A stretch of 9,124 bases of DNA. It comes from Bacteroidaceae bacterium (GTDB taxonomy: Bacteria; Bacteroidota; Bacteroidia; Bacteroidales; Bacteroidaceae). How positions within the stretch are numbered: the first letter of the stretch is position 1; every line of letters starts with the position of its first letter. The notes beneath the pieces are model-generated. The model worked only from the letters and a program-made list of their open reading frames with translations, did not search any database and was not told where the DNA came from. The translations under genes and the position numbers were made by a program. Of this stretch, positions 1-5,622 are shown piece by piece. The stretch is taken from positions 1 through 9,124 of the forward strand of contig JAFYYO010000397.1 in NCBI GenBank assembly GCA_017557475.1, in the 5' to 3' direction.

Positions 1-1290
1 ATCTTTGTGGGTCAGGGCTTGGGCGACGAAGCAATTAGCGGAATGGCTGTGGCAAGTCCCTTCATGAACCTGTCGGCTGCCTTCGGAGCGATGGTTGGCG
101 TGGGTGCAAGTACTGTGATAAGCGTTCGTCTGGGGCAAGGAAAATACGATGAAGCTCAGCATATCTTGGGCAACACAATCAGCCTGAATGTCCTTCTCGG
201 CATCATCTTCACATTCGCCTGTCTGCCTTTCCTCGACAACATTCTGTACCTCTTCGGCGCAAGCGACGTGACGCTTCCATACGCAAGAGAGTATATGCTT
301 ATCATCCTGATTGGCAATATGATAACGCACCTCTACTTTGGCTCGAACGCGATACTGAGGAGTGCAGGTCATCCGCGCTTGGCTATGGGGTGCACTTTCC
401 TCGCGATAATCGTCAATTGCATACTCGACCCGCTCTTCATCTTCGTGTTCAAATGGGGCATTCAAGGTGTTGCTTGGGCCACCATAATTGCTCAAGCCAT
501 CGCTTTCTGCTGGCAGTTGAGACTCTTCAGCCGACCTACGGAACTCCTCCATCTTCGCAGAGGCATCTATCGGCTCAGGCTCGATATCGTCCGCCAGTGT
601 CTCGCAATCGGTCTCAGCCCGTTCCTCTTCAACAGTTGCGCTTGCTTGGTGGTACTGATTTGCAACAATCGTCTGCTCCAATATGGCGGCGATATGGCCA
701 TCGGAGCCTACGGAATCGTGAACAGAGTGGTCTTTCTGTTTGTAACCGTCGTGATGGGTCTGGTGCAGGGAATGCAGCCAATCGTGGGCTACAACTGGGG
801 TGCGAGGAAGAACGACCGCGTCTTCAGAGTACTGAAATACGGCATTATTGGGGCGACGAGCATCTCTTTCCTGGCCTTCCTGACAGGCGAACTCGCTCCA
901 GCTCCCGTGATTCATATCTTCGGAGCAGGTCCCGAGTTGACCCATAAGGCAGTTCGCGCCTTCCATTTTGTTGTGGCAGCTTTCCCGTTGGTGGGTGCTC
1001 AGATGGTCATCGGAAACTTCTTCCAGAGCATCGGTCACGCAGGTAAGAGTATCTTCCTGAGTGTTACGCGGCAAATGCTCTTCCTCATTCCTTTGCTTGC
1101 CATCTTGCCGAAATGGTGGGGATTGGACGGTGTTTGGCTCTCGATGCCGATAAGCGATACAATCAGCTTCGTGGCAGCCACTTGCATGCTGGTTTATATG
1201 ATTCGTAAAATAAAAAGAACGGCCCCCCAAGCCCCCGAGGGGGATGTCTCAGGTCTCTCACCCTTGGGGGAGCAGGAGGGGGGCCGCTAA
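1..1290 (+). CDS. MATE-family multidrug/Na+ antiporter, 5'-truncated by window edge
   Basis: Inner-membrane MATE exporter, a family that moves drugs or metabolites out against an H+ or Na+ gradient. The frame is open from base 1 and the first visible residues (IFVGQGLGDEAI) match the end of MATE helix 1, so the true start lies upstream, perhaps some 30 residues away; the GTG at 7 is not the start. 429 residues are visible, with many hydrophobic segments and family signatures in both halves: an arginine followed by SAGHPRLAM and NCILDPLFIF in the first lobe, and QGMQPIVGYNWGARK at the start of the second-lobe loop. The last membrane segment ends around MLVYMIRKIKR. The final 24 or so residues (from TAPQAPEG) are hydrophilic, unlike a MATE tail, and are encoded by a GC-rich palindromic repeat. 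The stop TAA overlaps the next gene's ATG by one base, implying co-transcription. Family assignment is firm; substrate is unknown. Confidence 0.93.
   Translation: MFVGQGLGDEAISGMAVASPFMNLSAAFGAMVGVGASTVISVRLGQGKYDEAQHILGNTISLNVLLGIIFTFACLPFLDNILYLFGASDVTLPYAREYMLIILIGNMITHLYFGSNAILRSAGHPRLAMGCTFLAIIVNCILDPLFIFVFKWGIQGVAWATIIAQAIAFCWQLRLFSRPTELLHLRRGIYRLRLDIVRQCLAIGLSPFLFNSCACLVVLICNNRLLQYGGDMAIGAYGIVNRVVFLFVTVVMGLVQGMQPIVGYNWGARKNDRVFRVLKYGIIGATSISFLAFLTGELAPAPVIHIFGAGPELTHKAVRAFHFVVAAFPLVGAQMVIGNFFQSIGHAGKSIFLSVTRQMLFLIPLLAILPKWWGLDGVWLSMPISDTISFVAATCMLVYMIRKIKRTAPQAPEGDVSGLSPLGEQEGGR
1220..1286. repeat. GC-rich palindromic repeat (REP/MITE-like) inside the MATE 3' end
   Basis: A 67-bp block of G and C runs bounded by a perfect 9-bp inverted repeat, CGGCCCCCC (1220-1228) and GGGGGGCCG (1278-1286). 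Inside are a short hairpin CCCCC-GA-GGGGG (1232-1243) and a competing 8-bp pairing CCCCCAAG (1224-1231) with CTTGGGGG (1263-1270), so two mutually exclusive folds are possible. Composition contrasts sharply with the A-rich bases just before it (1207-1219). It is translated in frame as the hydrophilic MATE tail and ends three bases before the next start codon. I infer an inserted mobile palindrome; no transposase is nearby. Confidence 0.75.
1274..1279 (+). promoter_or_regulatory. Perfect Shine-Dalgarno AGGAGG before the metallophosphoesterase
   Basis: AGGAGG lies 10 bases before the ATG at 1290 and falls within the palindromic repeat, partly in its right-hand arm. In Bacteroidota, Shine-Dalgarno use is generally weak, so translational coupling from the overlapping MATE stop codon may matter more than this motif. 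Confidence 0.4.
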
Positions 1291-1778
1291 TGAAGATTGG
1301 ACTGCTGAGTGACACCCATGCTTATTGGGATAATCGCTATCTTGAGTACTTCGAGAGTTGCGACGAGATATGGCATGCAGGCGATATCGGCTCGCTCGAA
1401 TTGGCTATGAAACTGCAAGAGTTTCGACCTTTAAGAGCCGTCTATGGCAATTGTGACGGGGGAGATTTGCGAAGGCTCTATACCGAAAAGCTTCGTTGGA
1501 CTTGCGAAGGAGCCGATGTTCTCATGACGCATATTGGCGGTTATCCAGGCAATTACGACCCTCGAATCAGGCAGCAAATCTTCGCGAACCCGCCTAAACT
1601 CTTCATCTCGGGACACAGTCACATCCTGAAAGTGCAGTATGACGAGCGATTGAAACTGCTTCACATCAATCCTGGAGCTGCAGGTCTGCAAGGTTGGCAC
1701 CAGGTTCGTACCCTCGTTCGCTTTACTGTTGGAAACGGAAACTTTAGCGACCTCGAAGTCATAGAAATCCCTCGCTGA
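1290..1778 (+). CDS. YfcE/MJ0936-type metallophosphoesterase
   Basis: Cytosolic calcineurin-like phosphoesterase of the small single-domain YfcE/MJ0936 class (162 residues, the usual length), a family of metal-dependent phosphodiesterases with poorly defined natural substrates. All dinuclear-metal motifs are visible: D8-x-H10 (SDTH), G31-D32 (HAGD), G53-N54-x-x-D56 region (YGNCD), H81 (MTHIGG), G108-H109-x-H111 (SGHSH), and the closing NPGAAG at 127-132. The start is the ATG overlapping the MATE stop (TAATG), which places the first catalytic aspartate at residue 8 as expected. It probably shares a transcript with the MATE gene, but a functional link is not evident. No terminator is visible immediately downstream. 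Confidence 0.93.
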   Translation: MKIGLLSDTHAYWDNRYLEYFESCDEIWHAGDIGSLELAMKLQEFRPLRAVYGNCDGGDLRRLYTEKLRWTCEGADVLMTHIGGYPGNYDPRIRQQIFANPPKLFISGHSHILKVQYDERLKLLHINPGAAGLQGWHQVRTLVRFTVGNGNFSDLEVIEIPR

Positions 1779-1780
1779 AT

Positions 1781-1815
1781 GGATTAAAGATTAGAGACTA
1801 GGGATTAGGGATTGA
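1781..1815. repeat. Degenerate heptamer tandem repeat, five units
   Basis: Five consecutive 7-base units resembling GGATTAG (GGATTAA, AGATTAG, AGACTAG, GGATTAG, GGATTGA in order) begin three bases after the metallophosphoesterase stop. It is intergenic with no coding potential. The role is unknown; it looks like a slippage-generated array of a telomere-like G/A/T heptamer. Confidence 0.7.
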
Positions 1816-1853
1816 GAAAATATCCGCTTTTCTTGCATTTTCTTTGCAGAAAA

Positions 1854-1885
1854 CTTGCAAGATTTAATACTTTTTCGTTACTTTG
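1854..1885 (+). promoter_or_regulatory. Bacteroidota-type promoter for the fasciclin lipoprotein gene
   Basis: CTTGCA (1854-1859) as a -33 element, 18 bases, then TTACTTTG (1878-1885) as a -7 element followed by C. This resembles the primary-sigma promoter of Bacteroides (TTTG and TAnnTTTG). Transcription would start around 1891-1893, about 27 bases before the GTG. The -33 element overlaps the 8-bp palindrome CTTGCAAG (1854-1861), which could be an operator or chance. Two more TTGCA copies lie just upstream (1833 and 1844). Confidence 0.7.
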
Positions 1886-1918
1886 CGCAAAAATAGTAAC
1901 ACTTTTGAGGCAAACAAC

Positions 1919-4024
1919 GTGAAAAAGTACATCCTACTTCTTACATCTTACATCTTACTTCTCTGTGCTTGCACGGAGGATATCGACACCTCTGCCCGAT
2001 ATGTTTTCAGGGAGGAAACGATACTCAGCTACCTTCAGAAGCACGAAGACTACAGCGAATATGTCCGATTGCTCGGGCTTGTTCCCATAAGCAGACGAAG
2101 CAAGAGTACTGTTTTCCAACTTCTTAGCGCTCGCGGCAATTATACTTGTTTTGCTCCGACAGACGAAGCGATTACCCTCTACCTGCAAGATTTGGTGGAA
2201 GAAGGCTATATCGAAGAACCGACTTGGGACAGCTTCGAAACCGAAAGACTGCGGGACAGCATCATGAAGGTCATCGTCTATAACAGCATTATTGACGGCG
2301 GAGACTACGAATACTATGAGACCGTCAACTTCCCTCAAAACAATAATGACGAGTTCGGACGACCAAACATGAACGACATAAAACTGAGTGTTTATCGTCC
2401 AAAAGACCCTGATAGCATTTACATCAACCGCATCTACCCTATCAACTCACGCAATCGCGACATTCCTGCCATCAATGGCGTTATCCATCAAATGGAGAGA
2501 GTTATCGCCCCAAGACAAGTAACCCTGAAGACCATCCTGCAGGAACAGCTCGAAGGCGAGGCAACTGGCTTTGTCGTAATGTCCCGTATCATTCAGGCTT
2601 GCGGCTTGATGGACACGCTCTCGAAGATAAGAGACGAGGTTTACGAGAACCTCTACCAGACGGGAATGATAGAGGAGAAGACGCCAGCTCGAGGCCTTAA
2701 GACAATGGATGGCGGCTATTCCTATGCCCCAGAGCACAGGAAGTACGGCTTCACCATATTTGCCGAATCGGATAACTTCTGGCAAGAAGCGATAGGAAAG
2801 CCTGCCGAAGAGATAACTCCGGAAGAGGTTCAGGCATGGGTAGACTCGCATAATTATTATCCGGAAGCCACTACAAATACGGATTACACCAATCCCTCCA
2901 ACTTGCTCTACCAGTGGACGACCTACCATATTCTGCCCTTCAAGCTGGCTCCGGAAAGGCTCGTCTTTCACTTTAACGAGAAAGGTTACGATTATGTCGC
3001 TTCTCCTGGTCGCCTCTCGATTCCCGTAATGGAGTATTATGTCACGATGGGAAAGCGAAGGCTGCTGAAGATTTTCGAGAGTGCGGAGTCGAATGGCGTC
3101 TATCTCAACCGCTTCCCTACCCTCGATAATGAGCGTCACGGAACAGGACACGAGACTGGTTGCGACCCCAACAAGGTCGGCTCGCGAGTAATGAGGGAAG
3201 ACATCGACCTCGATAAGAGAACTGCTCTCAACGGATACCTCTACGAAATAGACGCTCCTATCGCCTACGACGAGGAAACGCGAAACAACCTGGGACGAAC
3301 CCGAATCCGAATGGATTGCATGAGTTTCTTCCCCGAAGTGATGAATAACGACATCCGTCGGACCAGCCTCAAAGATGCTCGACACCAATGGGTGCACTTC
3401 CCCGACGACGCAGAATACAAGTATATCGGCAACCTGAGCATCAACGAAGGCTCTACCTTTGTCTATTATAACGCGTACGATTACAAGTTCGGAAGCCTTT
3501 GTGGCGACGAAGTGAAGTGCGTAGGCAGATGGGAACTCGTCTTCACGCTACCACCGGTTCCGAAGCGTGGAACCTACGAAGTACGTTATCGCATCCTTAC
3601 GAATAGCTCCAGAGGTATTGCCCAGTTCTACTTCGGAGACCGTCTCGATGCCATGCCGGCCACAGGTATTCCCGTCAACCTTACTCTTGGAGGAGTTGAT
3701 CCCATTACCGGTTGGATAGCAGATACAGGCACCGACGATGATGCAGATGCAGAAGCCGACAAGCAGATGCGCAACTGCGGCTTCATGAAAGGCGAGGAAA
3801 GCATCCTCATCCTCAAGAATCCGGGGACAACTGCTAGGGCAAACGTCAATCGCAATATCGTCCGTCGAATCGTCACACGCCAGACCCTCGACCCCGACAA
3901 GACCTACTACCTGAAGATGAAGTCCGTGCTCGACACCGAAACGGCCGAGTTCTATATGGACCACATCGAGTACTGTCCGAAGGAAATCTACGACAACCCT
4001 GAGAAACCGGAAGACATTTGGTAG
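1919..4024 (+). CDS. Fasciclin (FAS1) domain surface lipoprotein
   Basis: Predicted lipoprotein of 701 residues carrying two FAS1 adhesion-type domains. I start it at GTG 1919: this gives a short basic-hydrophobic signal ending in the lipobox L15-C-A-C18, and GAGG lies 8 bases upstream. A TTG at 1883 in the same frame sits inside the promoter -7 element, so it cannot be the start. FAS1 domain 1 spans about residues 32-200 (CFAPTDEA early; AINGVIHQMERVI at its end). FAS1 domain 2 spans about 202-445, with YGFTIFAESDNFW, then YQWTTYHILPF, and LNGYLYEIDAPI closing it. Residues from about 446 to the end form an unrecognised, probably beta-rich module (GRWELVFTLPP, GTYEVRYRI, TYYLKMKSVLD). Bacteroidota proteins of this build are usually encoded beside SusC/SusD pairs, but neither is present here. 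No mobile-gene signs. Binding target unknown. Confidence 0.88.
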   Translation: MKKYILLLTSYILLLCACTEDIDTSARYVFREETILSYLQKHEDYSEYVRLLGLVPISRRSKSTVFQLLSARGNYTCFAPTDEAITLYLQDLVEEGYIEEPTWDSFETERLRDSIMKVIVYNSIIDGGDYEYYETVNFPQNNNDEFGRPNMNDIKLSVYRPKDPDSIYINRIYPINSRNRDIPAINGVIHQMERVIAPRQVTLKTILQEQLEGEATGFVVMSRIIQACGLMDTLSKIRDEVYENLYQTGMIEEKTPARGLKTMDGGYSYAPEHRKYGFTIFAESDNFWQEAIGKPAEEITPEEVQAWVDSHNYYPEATTNTDYTNPSNLLYQWTTYHILPFKLAPERLVFHFNEKGYDYVASPGRLSIPVMEYYVTMGKRRLLKIFESAESNGVYLNRFPTLDNERHGTGHETGCDPNKVGSRVMREDIDLDKRTALNGYLYEIDAPIAYDEETRNNLGRTRIRMDCMSFFPEVMNNDIRRTSLKDARHQWVHFPDDAEYKYIGNLSINEGSTFVYYNAYDYKFGSLCGDEVKCVGRWELVFTLPPVPKRGTYEVRYRILTNSSRGIAQFYFGDRLDAMPATGIPVNLTLGGVDPITGWIADTGTDDDADAEADKQMRNCGFMKGEESILILKNPGTTARANVNRNIVRRIVTRQTLDPDKTYYLKMKSVLDTETAEFYMDHIEYCPKEIYDNPEKPEDIW
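1929..1963 (+). repeat. In-gene heptamer tandem repeat encoding the lipoprotein signal peptide core
   Basis: Five adjoining 7-base units of consensus ACATCTT (ACATCCT, ACTTCTT, ACATCTT, ACATCTT, ACTTCTC in order) cover codons 4-15 of the lipoprotein. Because three units equal 21 bases, the protein shows a matching 7-residue repeat, YILLLTS then YILLLCA. Gain or loss of one unit would shift the reading frame and switch the gene off. Confidence 0.8.
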
Positions 4025-4070
4025 AGCGGGATTGAAGGCTTAGTTGGAGCAGACCTACATGATAGTTCTC

Positions 4071-4175
4071 AAACGACACCAGTGTCATCGCCAAAGATAA
4101 CGTGTGTCGTGGGCAAACATAACGTGTTATGATTGCAAAGATAACGTGTTATGTTGGTAAAGATAACGTGAGTCG
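4071..4175. repeat. Five-unit array of 17-bp imperfect palindromes at exact 22-bp period
   Basis: Units begin at 4071, 4093, 4115, 4137 and 4159. Each has a 17-bp core (AAA, a 6-base left arm, a 2-base centre, a 6-base right arm) separated by 5-base linkers (TCGCC, TGGGC, ATTGC, TTGGT). A typical core is AAACATAACGTGTTATG. Arms come in two kinds: GACAC/GTGTC and ATAAC/GTTAT. Unit 1 is matched in the first kind, units 3 and 4 in the second, and units 2 and 5 are hybrids with a left arm of the second kind and a right arm of the first (GTGTC, GAGTC). AAACGAC at 4071-4077 and GTCGTTT at 4172-4178 form an inverted pair bounding the array. It is not a CRISPR, because the linkers are far too short. 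Function unknown; candidates are protein-binding iterons, an RNA structure or a transcription end. Confidence 0.8.
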
Positions 4176-4181
4176 TTTCGG

Positions 4182-4265
4182 AAAGACTTATTGCCCTTGA
4201 AAGTATGTTATGCAGCATGTTTTTGAACTTTTCTTGAAGAAAATGGCAACTTTTTACTCGAAATG
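4182..4265. other. Gene-free spacer without recognised signals
   Basis: AT-rich sequence between the palindrome array and the next promoter. I see no ORF, strong hairpin or clear repeat; AAAGA at 4182-4186 could be a decayed sixth unit of the array, but the match does not extend. Confidence 0.5.
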
Positions 4266-4297
4266 CTTGCAGGAATGAGAGAAAAAGCCTATCTTTG
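4266..4297 (+). promoter_or_regulatory. Bacteroidota-type promoter for the small sorting-domain gene
   Basis: CTTGCA (4266-4271), 18 bases, TATCTTTG (4290-4297), an exact match to TAnnTTTG. The predicted transcript start near 4303-4305 leaves a leader of only about a dozen bases before the ATG at 4316, with no room for a full Shine-Dalgarno sequence. Confidence 0.75.
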
Positions 4298-4315
4298 CAT
4301 CGAAATCTGTACAAG

Positions 4316-4618
4316 ATGAAGAAGATTTATATCATATCACTTGCTTTGGCGATGGCTTTCGCCCCCATTTCTATGCTGGCAGAACCTATGTCTGACGGTA
4401 TCGAGATGAGCGCCTCGGGCATCCAACTCAGCATCAAGGACGGTAATGTCCATATTGTTGGTGCCAATGGCGAGGTGATGGAGGTCTTCAACCTGACGGG
4501 AACAAAGGTGGCCACAATTCGTATTGATTCGGGCGACAAAACCTTTGCGCTGAACCTTCCAAAAGGTTGCTACCTGATTAAGGTCGGCAAAGTGGTCCGC
4601 AAAATCTCTGTACAGTAA
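4316..4618 (+). CDS. Small exported protein consisting of signal peptide plus T9SS-type-A-like sorting domain
   Basis: 100 residues from ATG 4316. A TTG at 4295 in the same frame lies within the promoter and is rejected as a start. Residues 1-22 form a signal peptide (KK, then a hydrophobic core) with likely cleavage after MLA22. The rest has the pattern of a Bacteroidota C-terminal sorting/beta-sandwich domain: a short strand (LSIKDGNVHI, 38-47), then VMEVFNLTGTKVA (54-66), a hydrophobic strand (TFALNLPKGCYLIKVG, 76-91), and a closing basic strand (VVRKISVQ). In this family the domain normally directs a large cargo through type IX secretion and is then removed; here there is no cargo domain, only about 15 residues between signal peptide and domain. 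It may be a small exported protein using the fold on its own, or a remnant. It has its own promoter and terminator, so it is a monocistronic gene. Confidence 0.8.
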   Translation: MKKIYIISLALAMAFAPISMLAEPMSDGIEMSASGIQLSIKDGNVHIVGANGEVMEVFNLTGTKVATIRIDSGDKTFALNLPKGCYLIKVGKVVRKISVQ

Positions 4619-4630
4619 TTTTCTTTCACC

Positions 4631-4661
4631 TTCCCTCTCCAAAAGAGAGGGAGTTTTTTTT
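4631..4661 (+). terminator. Rho-independent terminator after the small sorting-domain gene
   Basis: Stem CCCTCTC (4633-4639) with GAGAGGG (4645-4651), extendable by one A-T and one G-T pair, a 5-base loop (CAAAA), then eight T residues (4654-4661). It separates the small gene from the ECF operon, so the operon needs its own promoter or read-through. Confidence 0.88.
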
Positions 4662-4706
4662 AACCCATTAAACTTTTCAAAAGCGTGCTTGTCTAATTAG
4701 CCAGAG

Positions 4707-5246
4707 ATGATAGACGAGAAAGCACTCATTAAGCAACTGGGCGACCCTTCGACCAAAGAGTCGGCATTTACACGTTTGGTGCGCGAGTACCAGGAGCCGC
4801 TCTATTGGCAGATCCGCCGAATGGTACTTGTTCACGACGATGCCGACGATGTCCTGCAGAACACGTTCATCAAGGCCTGGAGTGCAATCGACAGTTTCCG
4901 AGGGGAATCTCGCTTGCAGACCTGGCTCTTCCGAATCGCCATAAACGAGTCGCTCAATCATCTCTCGAAGAAAAAGCAAGTGCTTTGCCTAGACCAAGAG
5001 GAAGGAAGCATAGCCGACACGCTTGCAAGCGACAGCTACTTCGACGGCGACGAGCTGCAAAGGCAGTTCCAGGAAGCCATCGGCACCCTGCCCGAGAAGC
5101 AGAAGCTCGTCTTCAACCTGAAGTACTTCGACGAAATGAAGTACGAGGACATGAGCGACCTGCTCGGCACAAGCATCGGAGCCCTGAAAGCATCCTATCA
5201 TCACGCAGTAAGAAAAATTTCTGCATTTTTTGATAATCTTGATTAA
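4707..5246 (+). CDS. ECF-type RNA polymerase sigma factor
   Basis: Group 4 (ECF) sigma-70 factor of 179 residues, the usual length, directing RNA polymerase to a stress-specific regulon. Sigma region 2 covers about residues 21-88: LVREYQEPLYWQIRRMV, the DADDVLQNTFIKAW motif of region 2.2 (core binding), and SRLQTWLFRIAINESLNHL for -10 recognition. A variable acidic linker follows. Region 4 covers about 117-175, with LPEKQKLVFNLKYFDEMKYEDMS and the helix-turn-helix SDLLGTSIGALKASYHHAVRKI. The ATG at 4707 places region 2 at the usual distance from the N-terminus. It is first of three genes, followed by a membrane protein and a periplasmic protein, the classic arrangement of a sigma factor with its membrane anti-sigma. 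The short upstream gap (45 bp after the terminator) has no primary-type promoter, consistent with autoregulation. Confidence 0.95.
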   Translation: MIDEKALIKQLGDPSTKESAFTRLVREYQEPLYWQIRRMVLVHDDADDVLQNTFIKAWSAIDSFRGESRLQTWLFRIAINESLNHLSKKKQVLCLDQEEGSIADTLASDSYFDGDELQRQFQEAIGTLPEKQKLVFNLKYFDEMKYEDMSDLLGTSIGALKASYHHAVRKISAFFDNLD

Positions 5247-5279
5247 ACCTTTTACATTATTATATATCTAACAGGTAGA

Positions 5280-5618
5280 ATGATGACAAAAGACTATAAC
5301 ATAGAAGAGTTGGAAGCAAAGCTTCTTGAGCGCTTTGGAGGGGAGACTCACTTCACCGTCCCAGAAGGCTATTTCGAAGGTCTGACGGACAAGGTGATGA
5401 GCCGTGTGCCTAGAAGAAAGCGTCATCATCTGGTATGGCGATGGGCAGCAGCAGCTGTTCTCGTTGGTTTTGTAGCAACAGGCGGTTGGTTCTTCGAGAG
5501 TCGCTACAAAACACAAATGGCGGAAGCCGAGAACATCCAGTACATCGAAGATGCTCTCGACTACTCCATGATTGACAATATGAGTATCGCATCATATTTA
5601 TTAACAGAAGCTGAATAA
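5280..5618 (+). CDS. Single-pass membrane protein, probable anti-sigma factor
   Basis: 113-codon gene, 112 residues. Residues 1-50 are cytoplasmic and charged, including the Bacteroidota-typical HFTVPEGYFEGLTDKVMSRVP stretch (24-44) found in small proteins encoded beside ECF sigma genes. RRKR (45-48) precedes one membrane helix (about 51-72, ending GGWFF). A short acidic periplasmic tail (73-112) follows. By position and topology it should hold the sigma factor at the membrane, but I see no zinc-binding HxxxCxxC anti-sigma motif and the cytoplasmic part is short, so the role is inferred. Two ATGs (5280, 5283) are possible; I keep the first. It lies 33 bp after the sigma gene and 4 bp before the next gene, so the three are one operon. 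Confidence 0.8.
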   Translation: MMTKDYNIEELEAKLLERFGGETHFTVPEGYFEGLTDKVMSRVPRRKRHHLVWRWAAAAVLVGFVATGGWFFESRYKTQMAEAENIQYIEDALDYSMIDNMSIASYLLTEAE

Positions 5619-5622
5619 GAAC

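Noticed and set aside
390..947. 185-codon open frame on the plus strand within the MATE gene
   Set aside because: Out of frame with the clearly recognisable transporter; rich in R, S, H and P as expected from a frame shadow.
1854..1861. CTTGCAAG palindrome as a specific operator
   Set aside because: CTTGCA is shared by the other two promoters without the palindromic extension, so it is better explained as the -33 element.
1883..1918. Upstream TTG start for the fasciclin gene
   Set aside because: The TTG is part of the promoter -7 element and would precede the transcript start; the signal peptide is well formed from GTG 1919.
2447..3397. 316-codon open frame on the minus strand
   Set aside because: Entirely antisense to the FAS1 lipoprotein, no recognisable motifs, no promoter; a codon-use shadow.
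4071..4179. CRISPR-like array
   Set aside because: The linkers are only 5 bp, the repeats are 17 bp and vary at the arms, and no cas gene is present.
4069..4314. Minus-strand reading frame across the palindrome array
   Set aside because: Its sequence follows the DNA repeat (recurring HVIF-like peptides), it has no recognisable domain, and it overlaps the plus-strand promoter; a by-product of the repeat.
4295..4315. Upstream TTG start for the small sorting-domain gene
   Set aside because: It lies within the -7 element TATCTTTG; ATG 4316 gives a standard signal peptide.
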